Of a stretch of 64,000 nucleotides of DNA, positions 23,473-49,193 are shown one piece after another. The DNA is from Pampus argenteus. Its lineage: Eukaryota > Chordata > Actinopteri > Scombriformes > Stromateidae. The notes below the pieces were generated by a model. That model was not told the DNA's origin. It was given only the letters and a program-made list of their open reading frames with translations, and did no database searches. The number at the start of each line of letters is the position of its first letter. The stretch's first letter is position 1. The DNA is taken from assembly GCA_036937835.1 (NCBI GenBank), contig CM072877.1, forward strand, positions 18,936,001-19,000,000. The letters run 5' to 3'. Position numbers and translations under genes: made by a program.

Positions 23473-25768
23473 CACACGCACACACATTTTTGCACAGTAT
23501 CAATTTCAATTCACGCTTGTGACCTTCCCTCTGTCTGTCTTTGTGATGTAACGCTAGTTTAATTATATATATCTGTATAAAATCACCTGCTTCGGGACAA
23601 ATATAAAGGAAAACTTTATCAGTGTCTGCATCTGTGGCATTTAAACAAACACATTCATTGAGGATATAACCAATGCATGTGGATGAACTTGACGGTTTTG
23701 TATTCTCTAAACCTTTCAATATCTACGGCCTTTAGGGGGGAGTACACTTAGATAATGTACTGCAGAATTGTTTCGAGCAATTTAGTTGGATGTGTGATAT
23801 GGAGTTTAATTGATTTCTAATTATACGCCCTGGTGGGTGCATAATTTCATGCGTAAAAAACAAAGGGGGGTTGTTAGCAAGGTCTGCTTCAGAATGAATC
23901 AGGATGCACTGCTTTGTTTTCCCTGTAATTACACACTCCACTCATCTTCTGGCTCACACACACACACACACACACACACATCTTTGAAAAATGTATTTTG
24001 AGTAGTAGGTAATCACCTATTTGTTTTTGCTATAACTTCCAAACCACTGAGAAAGTACTTATGAAGAGTGACTCACTCAAAAACATCATCACATGTATTT
24101 AAATCATTGATCATGCCATGTTTTGCTGTGATGATATCAGCAGATGATATTTTTACATAAAAAAACACTCATCGTCTGTCATTTTAACCCTTCGGTAAGA
24201 TAGACTGACTTCTGTTTCCACCCTCTCATAAAGCTACATACGGGTTGTGAGGGTTCAGACACTGTTGTATGGTGTTAAGTAATAAGACAAATAGCCACTG
24301 GAGCAGCCCGGCAGGTTAAAGCAAGGTTAATTACATTTCTTAACACACAAAAGGTGAAGGGTTGCAGAGGCGGAGCTGCACCGTGATGAAGGAGAGAATA
24401 AATACAGCCAATGAGCCAGTGGAAATAGTTGATATTCATTTTCTCTAACATGGAAAGTTCAATGAAAACAGCCCGACTTGCCTTTGCCCTGTGATCTTTT
24501 ATGTGTCACGTCTCTGAAACCCCGAGGAGAGCAGATAGTTTTGTCTGCAAACCTTCTGCAAATGCCAAAACGTCGAGTCATTTTGCTCCTTAGACGGAAA
24601 AAAAAAAAAAAAATGACGCAGGCAGTAATTTAGAAGCAGGAGAATTTGAGCTTTTGTTCTTTTTCCTTTTTCTCATTTAAAACCAACAAATGGGTATTTT
24701 ATCATTTCTGATGTGGTTATTACCTCAGAGCGTTTAAACAACATCATGACATTTGCCTGTTAAAGTGACTTTATATCATGGTTTGATTGCATAAACACAT
24801 TTAAAATAAGGACAAAGCAATGAGACAAACATTATTTAGCATTCCCTTTTATTTGTACATCATCTCAGTGTAATATCTTACCATTATCATTCTTGTGAGA
24901 AATTGCTATTTCCCCTCTGTGCAGATGGGTGCAGCTATTTTCCAAGCATTAAAAGGATCGAACTACAAAGTATGACGTGAACCTGATGATGATAGAAAAT
25001 GCTTCAGGGCCCAAAACTCCTCACACCCCCTCCCTCTCTCCCCCTCTCTCTCTCTCCCTCCCTCCCTCTCTCTCTCTCTCTCTCTCTTTTCTCATCACAG
25101 GAGCAAATGGAAGATTATAAAAAAAGAGGAAAAATTCCCTCTCTGTTGCAATGCAAATGTCATCTGTGTGTGTGTGTGTGTGTTGGTGGGGGTGGGGGGG
25201 TATAGAAGCTGTCAAGTAGATGCATGTGTAAGTGTCGTCATGTGAAACTTAATGCAATGAGTCAAGTGTGTGGGCGGCAGTAAAGCCAAAGCAAATCAGT
25301 CAAAGCAACATGTAATCACGCTCAGGTTATTGAGTTGACCGAGAGAAGAGTAGGAGGTTGTATGACAACAGATGTATCAACAGATACGACATACCGTTAA
25401 AACTTCCAGGTCCGAAGAGATGGAAACCAGAAGAGATGCTACATGTTAAGTACAAGGAAAAAGATGGAGGAGAAAAACCGGGAGGGATGAGTGGGTGGAG
25501 GCCTGGAGGTCGATGGTCTCTAAGATGAGAAACAACATGTGTGGTCCTGGTCCTGGTCCTGGTGGTGTGCCTACGGTGAATCTGAGGTGGAGCTTTGTAG
25601 TAGGAGAGAAATGAACTCTGACTCGGTTTATCCCTTTAGGTGCAGAAACATCCAGCTGTAGACGTCAGCATATAGAGATATGAAACAAAAAACAGAAGAA
25701 ATAGCAGCTAGCTGGAAGATGTTCAACAAAACTGCCTGTTCTTTAGAAAAAGAGACCTGTAAAAGGTA

Positions 25769-25840
25769 CCGTATTTTCCTATATAGGACTACAGAGCGCA
25801 CCTGAATATAAGCCACACCCACTAAAATTTGACAAATTAG
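25769..25840. repeat. Possible old DNA-transposon-derived fragment
   Basis: The words 'accgtattttcc' and 'ataagccacaccc' recall a terminal segment repeated in many vertebrate genomes. Recognition is from memory; only one copy is in this window. Confidence 0.35.
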
Positions 25841-26486
25841 CAGCTCGTGAAACTATTGGTCGTATTTTTAGTAAATAAACAACTCAGAGTCTTAAACATG
25901 ACTGGAGCATTTGTAAGATGAGCACTGTGAGGTGGAGAAATGTGATATCTGAAGGATTGGAAGTGACCAATTATTCCCACCCGGGTGGTTTCAAGAGGTG
26001 AACATAAAATGCCCAACAAAATGAGGACATTAGGCTGAATGAGAAAGACAATCTGAGCCGTGATCTGCAGTCAAAGAAATGCAGCAGTTTGTGGTTGTCG
26101 AGTCAACTTTGCCTTCAGCATATAAATTACAGAGGCAATTGTAAGTTAGTTGGTACAAGTTACAGATAATGTCACATGATCACCAAAGTGAGAGTTAATA
26201 TCTGTCTTTATGATGCCATAAGCCTACTTTCTGACTTACACAAGCACTTTAAGGGCGAATGGAGGAAGCTACTTTTACACTCACTCTGTCTTCTGACCAC
26301 CTACACACACACACACACACACACACGCGCACACGCGCGCACACACACACACACCCTGTATTGTACTCCGTAATTTGTCATCTTTCATTAAGATGGAGGA
26401 TAATAGATGGATAGTGACAGTGATGTTAATTGCTTTGCCCCCTCTTATCAGCCAGAGGTTGGGCGAAGAGACAGGAGGAGAGGTAG

Positions 26487-26491
26487 AAGGA

Positions 26492-26551
<60 letters not shown>
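26487..26551. repeat. (GAAA)n microsatellite
   Basis: About 16 units of GAAA, purine-only on the plus strand. Confidence 0.95.
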
Positions 26552-28209
26552 GAGACTCCTGTCTGTACTCTGTATGTTGACTCTTTCTTGTGTTTCAGCC
26601 TCCTCTTCTGCATGTTAAATCCATCCTGTGTACATCAGTGTTTTAATCACATTGCCTCATTATTGATCCTGCATGACTCCTCTGCATTTCCTTTCCCAGA
26701 GTACGTACTGTACTCGCCTCACACTTTACACACACACGCGACTCCAGACACTTTCATACCAACTGTATACCGTTAAAACTCACTCTGAAAATATCATGCG
26801 GAGCAGAACTTAATCTATATGCAATTATTAAATTATTGATTATATTAAACTACTAATCAACACTTTCTGTGGTTTTATATGTTGTTTCTCTGCATTGCAG
26901 CCGTTTCCAAACTGCTAATAGAGGTTGTAATGATGGCGGCAGCTTCTGAACAGCTCCGTCTGTTTTCCTGACATGATGCTATCAAGGTGACATAACATGC
27001 AAATACAGATATGTTTTTTACTATTTAAAGGTGAACTGAAATTAAAATGCAGGATATACTGCAGGATATATACCATTAACAAACATGAAGATGGTAAAAT
27101 ATTAGTAACACTTATTAATATAATACACTCCAGTACATTCATCCAGCATTATGTGGACTTGTTGCTGTTAGAAATTAATACAAATGTATTAATGGGACTT
27201 TAAAGGGATAATTAACTGGATTGAAATAAATAAAGGGATTTGTAATTAATTATTTGCAAAGTCTAAAGAGTTTTTAAGGGATAAAACTCCCTTCAAATGG
27301 TGCAAAAGCCACATAAACCAGCATTTATACCTTAAAAAGCCTTCATTTTTTAAATAAAAGTAAATACGCTTGAAGCATAGACACAGTTTCCACGAGTCTT
27401 AAAAGTGGGTTTTATCCTCTTTTGAAAAATGGATGTTGAATAGCTGTAGTATCATTATTATAGTTTATATTTCATTACACAAGACGTGGAGAATTTACAT
27501 TTCAGTTCAACTTTAAACGGTGTTTTCATGTTTGATTTATTATCCAGAAGAGACAAGAGAAGCTGGGATGAAGGTTAAAGAAGACGTTACTAATATATAC
27601 TAAAATATTTGGTTGCAAGCATGTGTTTTGTCCTTGCGTGTGTGTATGTGGTGTGGGTTTTTTATGCATATATGTAATTGAAGGGGCCACAATTACAGTG
27701 CAGAGCTCCTCCAGAAGTAAGTGCATATGACAAGGCTAATACGATGTCATCGAAGCCCTATTCTAACAACCTCACGGTCTGACAATGTCATATGGCACCA
27801 GCTTAGAGGAACAAGATGGGAAAAGCAATCTGCAGTTACTGACCAATTTCCCGGTGAGTGTCAGAGACGTTTTATTTTGTGCTGTCACTGTGACTCAGCA
27901 AGAGGTAGATTTAAAAAAAAGGTATACAGCCAATATGATATCTAGATTCACCCTCATCGTCACTGGAGGAAAGAAGGCATTGTTAAGGTGATCTGAGAGA
28001 TGATTTATGACATATTAAATGGATTAATAGGTGAAATTAAGTGTTTGCTAAGCCCTGTTCCCCATAGTTACTCTTGCTACACTAACTTTCCATGCTTGCA
28101 CAGCTCATAATGCAGTTCATCATCACATCACTTGAAATTCGGAGCAATTTTTCTCTCTCTATGAAGGAAGGATTTTGCTGTACATACGCTGTTATTGGTT
28201 ATATATATA

Positions 28210-28262
28210 CTACAGTAGGCTGCCAGTTGAAAGTTTGGACACACTTTCTCATTAAATAAGAA
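28210..28262. repeat. Possible Tc1/mariner-like end fragment
   Basis: The stretch with 'agtttggacacac' and 'ctcatt' recalls an end sequence common to fish Tc1-like elements. No transposase or partner inverted repeat was found. Confidence 0.3.
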
Positions 28263-30222
28263 GGTCAGTCCTAACTCCTGAAGTAAGACACAAAAGTACC
28301 AATCAAACTATTAAAGTCCAATAACATCTTCCATATGTAATGCCAAATTAATCAATTAAAAATGAGAAACAAAGAAATGTCGGTTGTTCAACTTATTCAT
28401 CACCAATGTCAGCGTAAACCTGACCTGAAGAATTGCAGAGGGAGCGAGGTGTGCTGGCAGAGATGAAAAAGAAAAAGAAAAATCAGGGCAAACGGTACGA
28501 AGAGACTCAGAAATACACAGGTGGAAGATGGGAGAGAGAGATGTAAGGATCTGTCTTTGTGTCACCATCTCTTCACACTGAGGATCCCTCCTTCACAAGA
28601 TGATGCAGATGAGCAACGGAGGGAATCAGTGATCCCTGCAGGGCGGCATGTCTCACAACAATAAACCATCACATGACTCACAATCACATGACTCACAGCT
28701 GGGAAGTCCTCGGTGCTTCAGTATATTCAGTAAATCCTCGTCAAAGCATTTTCATCTGGATCAAGTTGGCAAACTTTATTGTTCACTCTCATCATCCTTG
28801 TTTTCAGATGCAGCAGGCAGGCAGCTGTTTTCAGTAATAAAAATGAACCCACTAGACACCAAAGGGCAGACAGCCAAAGTTAGCTACAACAAGCTCAAAG
28901 AGGCAGATATTTATCTCTGGACTTGGTGGAGAGCAAAACAAAGTTTGAAGGAGAATAAATATTAGACTTACATCTGCCGAGTGGCCAGAAACACATCTCC
29001 AGATAAATGCTAATACTGCTCCGTATCTGCTGGATGTCCAAACAGATGATACATGCTCGCCTTTATCAACTTTATAAAGGTGATAATATGTTTACAGCTT
29101 GTTCTGCAGGCCCAAAAAGTGCCCATATGATAATAATAATAATAATAAAATCAATTATTCAAATGCATAACAGTAGTTTGGAGGATCTAAATTCATTCGC
29201 TTGTCGTTTATTTTTGAGTCACATCACATGTGTAAAAACGTGTACGGAGAGGCCATTGGAAAGAAACAGGGAGTTGTGGAAATGTGTCAGACACACACAC
29301 AGTTGTATACAGAGACGGTTATCCTGAAACCAGGTTAATAACAATAACTGCATGAATTTATGACCATCCTGGTAACAATCCAGCACAATGTGATAAAAGT
29401 GTCAGCTTTTGCCCCTCAGGCTGTTTGTCTTGATCCTCTATGTAATTTAATTAAGATTAGAACTGAGAAGGTCCATCTGTAGACTGAAGAAAAGCCTGTA
29501 CACTTCGTCAGCATTTCCTTCAAGTTTCCACGGCATCAGTGTGCTTTTGAGACTTGTGCGCAGACTTCACGGTACGGCTTATTTTATGACCGTCATCCTA
29601 TGAGACAGCAAGAGTGGTTAAAAAAATAAAAGATGTATAGTTAGTCTTCTGTCACAATATACAATGATCCAGGGACACCTTGTGTTTATGTAAGCAGTAT
29701 TCCTCCTGTGAAGTACATTAAAATCAGGCTCATACATCACTGTTGGCTCACTCACATGATCCACATGCATGTGACTGATACAGTTGGCTATAACATTTAA
29801 CAGACTAGTTCAACATTTTGGGAAATACACTTATTGCCGACAGTTAGATGATGAGGGATAAAAAAAACTGAATGTTAAATATGAAACTAAAGCCAGGAGA
29901 CAGTTTCCAGCTTAACTTGGAAATAAAGAAAGTAAAGAAAAATAAAGTAAAAGAGCTTTTATCAGCATTATCAGAAACACCTATTATTTTCCTTATTATA
30001 TTATTATTATTACAAGATGGTTTGCTGTGAAAATGGTGCACTGAAAACTTTTGGTAATATTAAAATACATTTGTTCATATAATATTACACTGTAGAGTAT
30101 TTTATTCTTTCAGTATTCATTCAGTTTGAGTTGAATATTAGCAATAAATATGAGACACATCACGTGTCTGTGAGCCGTGTAAAATGTTAAAACTGGTTCT
30201 AGTTGTTGAGAAGGGAAAACAT

Positions 30223-30350
30223 GGACATTAACAGAGAGGACGGTGCAGCAGCGTGGACATTAACAGAGAGGACGGTGCAGCAGCGTGGACATTAACAGAG
30301 AGGACGGTGCAGCAGCGTGGACATTAACAGAGAGGACGGTGCAGCAGTGT
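30223..30350. repeat. 32-bp tandem repeat, 4 copies
   Basis: Four near-perfect head-to-tail copies of a unit beginning ggacattaacagagagg and ending cagcagcgt, differing only in the last two or three bases of the final copy. No open frame or known family. Confidence 0.92.
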
Positions 30351-30571
30351 AGCCTGCTGGTTGTTGGTCATATCATCCTGTCTTAATGAAACACTGAAAG
30401 CTCATTTACACTGCTGTTCAGAGGAATAATGTTTAATAAAATCACTATAATAAACACTTTCTATCTTATCTATAAAATGGCAAATAAAAGCAAACTTTAT
30501 GCTGTAGAGGTGTCAGGAGAAAAAAGATCACTGACCCTGATGATTGATTGATAATAGAGTCCACTCACCAC

Positions 30572-30697
30572 GAACCAGGACCTGCAGATGAAGATCTGTT
30601 TGAACCAGGACCTGCAGATGAAGATCTGTTTGAACCAGGACCTGCAGATGAAGATCTGTTTGAACCAGGACCAGGACCTGCAGATGAAGATCTGTTT
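30572..30697. repeat. 30-bp tandem repeat, about 4 copies
   Basis: A 30-bp unit (gaaccaggac ctgcagatga, then agatctgttt) is repeated; the last copy has an extra 6 bp. Because 30 is a multiple of three, open frames run through it on both strands with a ten-residue period (FEPGPADEDL on the plus strand), but no known protein is recognised. Confidence 0.92.
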
Positions 30698-31274
30698 GGA
30701 CCCGGCAGAGTCTGCAGGTCTCCTCCAGACCACAGCGGGGCTCATAGCGGCCTCACGGCAGCCTCCACTCCCTCCGACTCCCGGCAGTTCCCGGGCAGAC
30801 AACCGTAGACGCTGCAGGCATAACCGCAGTAGCAGGCGGCTTCACCTCAGCCCTCTTCAGCGGCGCACACCTCTTCAATCCGGCTGCCTTCACATCCACA
30901 AACGGAGCCCGACAACCGCGACCGAACCGTCGCCCGCCTGCAACGATCCCTTCAACGGCATCGACGGTAAAAACCAGACGGTTCATCTCCACTCAGCAAC
31001 AACAAAAACAACAACAACAACAAAAACAACAACAACAACGATAATCTACGAGTCTCCCGCGCTTCCGGGTTCCTCACCTGAGCCAACCACCGCCGGACTC
31101 ATAATGCGTGACGTCACAGAGCCTTCTACGGCCACAGGTGCGTCTTCAGGTATCTCCCCTATGCGCATGCTCCGTCTTTGTGTCAGACTCGTCAGCCTCC
31201 TCTTCATCTCCAGCTGGCTCCAGGTTATCAGTCACACATTCAGCTTTTCTCTCCACTCTAGACACATCCCACTA

Positions 31275-31297
31275 TTAGGGTTAGGGTTGGGTTAGGG
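31275..31297 (+). repeat. Short interstitial telomere-like repeat
   Basis: TTAGGG TTAGGG TTGGG TTAGGG: three exact vertebrate telomere hexamers plus one with a missing base. Confidence 0.9.
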
Positions 31298-33645
31298 TCA
31301 ATAATGTCATTATACACGAATAGGGTTGCCAGTTACTAAAAGTCATTTAATGTCACTTTAGTCCATCATTACTGGGTTACTAGGTTACTGTCCAATTAAT
31401 CTGACGTCACATCTGCCATATATACACCTCATACAAACATACCATCACTACATGAACTCAGATCTACTTAAGTGAGTTTTTGGGGTGTTGGTCATTGTCA
31501 TTGGATTCTCTATAAACCTCCCCACAAACTATCAAAAGGCCTCTCATAGACAATCAGCTCCTCTGCTTGTTGCGTGCTGTCTCTCTGTCTCTCTGCTGAG
31601 TATGAGGAGAGTCGTTCTCACTCAAGCCAACAGCGACAAGAAAAATAGGACTAAATCTAATACTTTAAATATATATACGTTATGATATAAATCTATGTAT
31701 TTAGAGCAATAAGGGACTATTACTTTTTTATTTACTCAACCAAAATACCACACTGCCTTCTACTGGCGATCATGGATACAGAGGGAACGCACCCTGAATC
31801 AGTATGACAGGTATGATCCACCTGATTGGTTATAAGACTGTGTCATTTCATACTTAACTCTTTAAGTTAAAGTTAAAATAAATAACACGTCTCATGTCAA
31901 GTAGTGATGTTAAGCCCTTGTTGAATCTGTTCTTTTTGTAGATGCAGAATGGTCCAAGCGTTTGACTGGAGCTGTATAAGGACTAGGATATGAAAAATGA
32001 TTTATTCATACTATAATAGACTGGATAAACAAACACTTTATCAGATAGAGTTGCAAGAATTCAAGCTTTAAGAAAGGTTCTTTAAACTATGACTATGTGT
32101 ATTATAATTTTACTCTGTGAAGTGAGACGATGCAGCAGTTCATATATCATATTCAACATATTTGGTTTCTGCGGAGGAATTTGGAGCCACTCCAGGTAAA
32201 TATTTCTCATCTGTCTAGACAAGAGAGCAGCGAGGACAAAAAGTGGCTACCAGCATCTATAATGCATGAGTCCAAGCTGGACACACTTAGAAAGTATTCT
32301 CGGCCAACGCTATCTCTCCATTCCTATGCTCCACATACATAAGAGATAGATGGTAGCGTACTGTATATGCATGTGTGTGAGTGCTTCTGTGTGTTACACT
32401 CAAACATTTATGATTGCTGCAAAGATATGTGAAGGATCTAATGGTCTAATGGACGGATACGAGTGAAGAAATGAATGTAAAGGACGAAGAAAGAAAGAAA
32501 AGATGCCTACATACCAAATAAATAAACCTTCAGGAGGTGTATACTTGTAGTAAAAGTAGCTGAAAGTATTCTTTATACTATGTGTTTTTTGGATAGACAA
32601 GAGATGACAGCCAACAGACACAGACTCAGAGCTGTGAGGTTGGTGTAAAAAGTACAAAACATGTATTTTCATGTTTTTCTTTGTAGTAACATTTGAAACA
32701 ACATTCACAACATGTCACAATATAAATATAATAAATATACATCTACACCCGTAAACATTTAAATACCTCCTCCTCGTTTCCCCGGAGACTGTTTCCATGT
32801 CATTAAGGTGTCAGGATTTGTGTCACAACTGTTGTACCTTGATGAGATAAAACCACACACACACACACACATACACAGACACACATTTTCTAATCATGTG
32901 TGTGTCTCACAGCACCAGCAGAGGGCACAAGTGAGCTTATGAGACAAGTCACACTCTGGTCCTTTAACTTTACTGAGGTTTCTCTGCAAGTCTTCTGCTC
33001 ACCAATCACATCCACATATGCAGCTCATGTAAAATATCCCACTACTAAAAAATACATTTTAACCTGCTGTAATTGGGAAAAAATAAATTAATTAAAATCA
33101 GCTCAGTCAATCAAAATGAAAGAGAATGAGTGATTGGACGTTTTAAACTCAGACTCCTGAGTAGTCCTGTGTAAAATCCTTTCTTCTCTTTTGCCCACTT
33201 GGAGCCGCTGAGCCATGAGGAATATGCGGCTCCAAAGAGGACGGGATTTAATCACATTACCGCCTGATCAGCCCTGTCTGAGTCATGGTCCTTGACTCAT
33301 GGCTTCCAAATGAATCACAGAGCCACTAAGTCAGGGACAATTTGTATGTCGCCATAATTAAATCAACTGCTTAAATCTTGTTCAGTCAAACAACAGGTTA
33401 TCTATGAGCTCGTCCCCAGGCGCTACTGAGCTTTCATGGAGCTAAACTACAGCTGATTTCACTCTTATGATTGAGATTGTCTTGTTTTCTTACTCAAGTT
33501 ATATAGTTTGTCTTTCTGCTCCTGCACTTCAATAGAAAATCATAGATTAGATGATATTTGTTGTGCATTTACTATCAAGTATAACTTGGCTACAGCTTTC
33601 AAAAACCTGTTAGCTGAGCTGTGTCTGAAATCTCAGCTTCCTGCT

Positions 33646-33736
33646 ATTCAGAGGAGAGGAGAGGAGAGGAGAGGAGAGGAGAGGAGAGGAGAGGAGAGGA
33701 GAGGAGAGGAGAGGAGAGGAGAGGAGAGGAGAGGAG
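33646..33736. repeat. (GGAGA)n minisatellite
   Basis: About 17-18 perfect pentamer units, entirely purine on the plus strand. Confidence 0.95.
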
Positions 33737-33909
33737 GATTGTGCAGCTAATAGAAGTCTTGTGGTTTCTTTGTTTCTTGGTCTCATGATTGAACTGCAGC
33801 ACAATCATGAAACCCATGACGTCGCTAAAAGCTCTTCTCTCCTCTTCCCTTTCTTCCTTTTCTCTCGTGAAACTCTAGTAATCACTGAAACAATGACGTG
33901 TGGGTGGAC

Positions 33910-33942
<33 letters not shown>

Positions 33943-34947
33943 CAAAGGATTATCACATGACTCATGCTTAACATATGAAAAGACTTATGTCAAGGAAGGA
34001 AAGGGAGACGAAGAGAGGGAACATACTTCATGAATGAGTGTGTTATGTCACTAAGTATTACGGTATTCAGTATTTTAAAGTGGAATTAGAGTATAATACC
34101 ATATTTCAGTACCATCATGTGACTATCATGTACGTTTGTTTATTGGGCTTTAGGTTTATTTCAATAAATCAGGGAAACATTTTAATATTTTTAAAGCCCT
34201 GACTGAACTTGTTTTCATCATTGATTAATTGTTTAATGCCTTATCTATAAAACATATATTGTCTATAAAATATATAAAACATATGAACACAACAATGGCA
34301 TTCACAGATTGTCTGACCAAAACAAACTATTTATATATTCATATATTCTGATGATATTCTTCCCAGTTTAACTTTTTCTTCCCTTCATAGATAATCATAG
34401 ATAATTAAGATTTTTCAGGTGATTATGTCTCTGCCATTTAAAGCCTTTACATGCATGTGCAGACCTCATAAATGCACCAAATGCTGCTTCTGCTGCACAT
34501 TATACAAAAAAACCTGTGTTGAGTTTAACTTTGATTATTGCTTATTTAGTCATGCATGATGTGTGTTTTAGAGCATATTAAAATTTCACTTTTTTTTCCA
34601 TTTCATGGCTCCACTCCTAGTTTCATCAACCCTTTTGGGAAGCTGTTTTCCACTATTTTCCATGTATAAGGATGGGATAATATGCCCAGGCAAAGCAGTA
34701 AGTGTGATCTAAAATTAACTGTTAATTGTAACGTGACTGAGTGAATTTCAGTGTGCATGATCCCTGTGCTTGAGGAAATATTACCTAACTTATATATACT
34801 AGATATGGTGCCAGACTTATTCCTAAAAATATTCTGCAATATAAACTACTTGTATTTAAAGACATTCAAATAAAGAAGCTCTGCAACCATCAAGTTTGTC
34901 TTGTGATGTTTGGAAATATATAAAAAGCACTCTGATTCAGCACAATG

Positions 34948-34988
<41 letters not shown>
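34948..34988. repeat. (TG)n microsatellite
   Basis: About 20 TG units, ending at TGTCGTCC. Confidence 0.95.
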
Positions 34989-34990
<2 letters not shown>

Positions 34991-35329
34991 GTCCTTCAAC
35001 TAGTCATGTTCACTATTTTGATCTGTGACGCTTATTGTGATGTTGTAATATTTCTTTCATATTTGTGCTTTTAACCTTTTGTCCTTTTGTAAAGCAATTT
35101 GCAACCTAGGTTTTAAACAAAATTTGAATTACTTACAGACTTACTCACAAAGGGTTAAATAAATTACCATAAAGAGGTATAAATTATTGTTTGTTTGTTT
35201 TTTTCTAGGGGAGGCAATGGTAATTAAATCGAGTTCATTGGTTTTCCTCCGCTGTGTTAAAGCTAAATTAGGTTAAGTATTGCACCTTTAATAAACTGGA
35301 GCATCGTATTTGTTACAGGTTTGTGCTCT

Positions 35330-35900
35330 TCGGGTCTATTTTCAGCGCGCAGCAAACAGAGGGAGGAGTTTGCCTCCAAATCAGGAGCGGATTTGGTGAC
35401 GTCACCGGAGCCAGCGCCCCTGCGCAGCACACAAGTTCGAACACGCGCTCCGCTCGCGCACCTTCCGTCAAGAAGACGCTCGAGACGTCCGTTGAACATG
35501 GCTTTGGGCCGGAGCGCTGTCACCCGTCCACAGCAGGGCCAAACAACCGCTGCCAGCACCACAGCGGCTATCTGAGAGTCAGCGACGGGTTAACGTGTGA
35601 CTGCTGGAGGCTGCCTGACGATATTTATCCGCGTTTCATCATTTTTTCCCCCCACTGCTACTTCACGGACGACGCTGGAGAAAAAGAAGCGTAGCGGAGT
35701 TGACAGCTAACAGTAACCTGGGCAGGTTGACCACAAAATGCTGACTGACGTTAGCTTCAATCCTCCTGAACTCAGAGCTGTTAAAAACACAACATGATTT
35801 GTTGACTAACTGTCATCTTAAACCAACACACCTGCGCGTCGTTTTGTGTGTGTGTTTTTTATTTCTTCTTTTTAATACTCGGTTTTTTAAAACGTAAAAG
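35330..35900 (+). promoter_or_regulatory. cert1: cert1 promoter and 5' leader
   Basis: The DNA turns CpG-rich about 550 bp before the cert1 start. There is a perfect CRE TGACGTCA at 35397-35404, followed by an ETS-like CCGGAG and an NRF1-like CTGCGCAGC. No TATA box is seen, as expected for a housekeeping promoter. Short upstream ATGs occur (for example at 35498). An in-frame TAA at 35895-35897 sits just before the start codon, so the protein cannot be extended upstream without splicing. The exact transcription start is not visible. Confidence 0.6.

Positions 35901-49193
<13,293 letters not shown>

Larger units (their letters stand above)
22568..30222. other. Gene-poor 7.7-kb stretch
   Basis: No coding exon or RNA gene recognised on either strand. 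It holds simple repeats: CA at 23442-23487, 23957-23980 and 26304-26354, CT at 25025-25088, GAAA at 26487-26551, and AAT near 29131-29149. A piece at about 25769-25840 ('taccgtattttcc', 'ataagccacaccc') looks like a fragment of a widespread vertebrate DNA-transposon-like repeat. A piece at about 28215-28260 ('agtttggacacac') resembles ends of fish Tc1-like repeats. If sv2c starts further upstream, this is intron. Confidence 0.5.
30490..31300. promoter_or_regulatory. Orphan CpG-rich block, possible promoter
   Basis: Unlike its AT-rich surroundings this block is rich in C, G and CpG, mainly 30690-31170. It contains a perfect CRE palindrome TGACGTCA (31109-31116) and an NRF1-like TGCGCATGC near 31162-31170. 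On the minus strand two strong donors follow: CAG|GTGAGG (exon side from 31078) and GTG|GTGAGT (exon side from 30569). A minus-strand promoter, for example a distal sv2c start or a non-coding RNA, is possible. The 235-aa plus-strand open frame across it has low-complexity repeats and no domain. Confidence 0.4.
31301..35300. other. Intergenic stretch upstream of cert1
   Basis: No coding exon recognised, including no sign of a POLK-like reading frame on the minus strand. It holds a GAGGA minisatellite (33646-33736) and TG runs (33908-33941 and 34948-34988); the rest is AT-rich. Confidence 0.55.

Noticed and set aside
30588..31295. 235-codon open frame
   Set aside because: It runs through tandem repeats and an ACAACA-rich stretch, has no domain, and overlaps other equally open frames.
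13187..35300. POLK, ANKDD1B or POC5 coding exons expected from mammalian order
   Set aside because: None recognised on either strand by eye; a translated search would be needed to exclude them.
35498..35575. Upstream ATG (MALGRSAV) as the cert1 start
   Set aside because: Not in frame with the conserved MSDNQSS start; an in-frame stop lies just before 35901.
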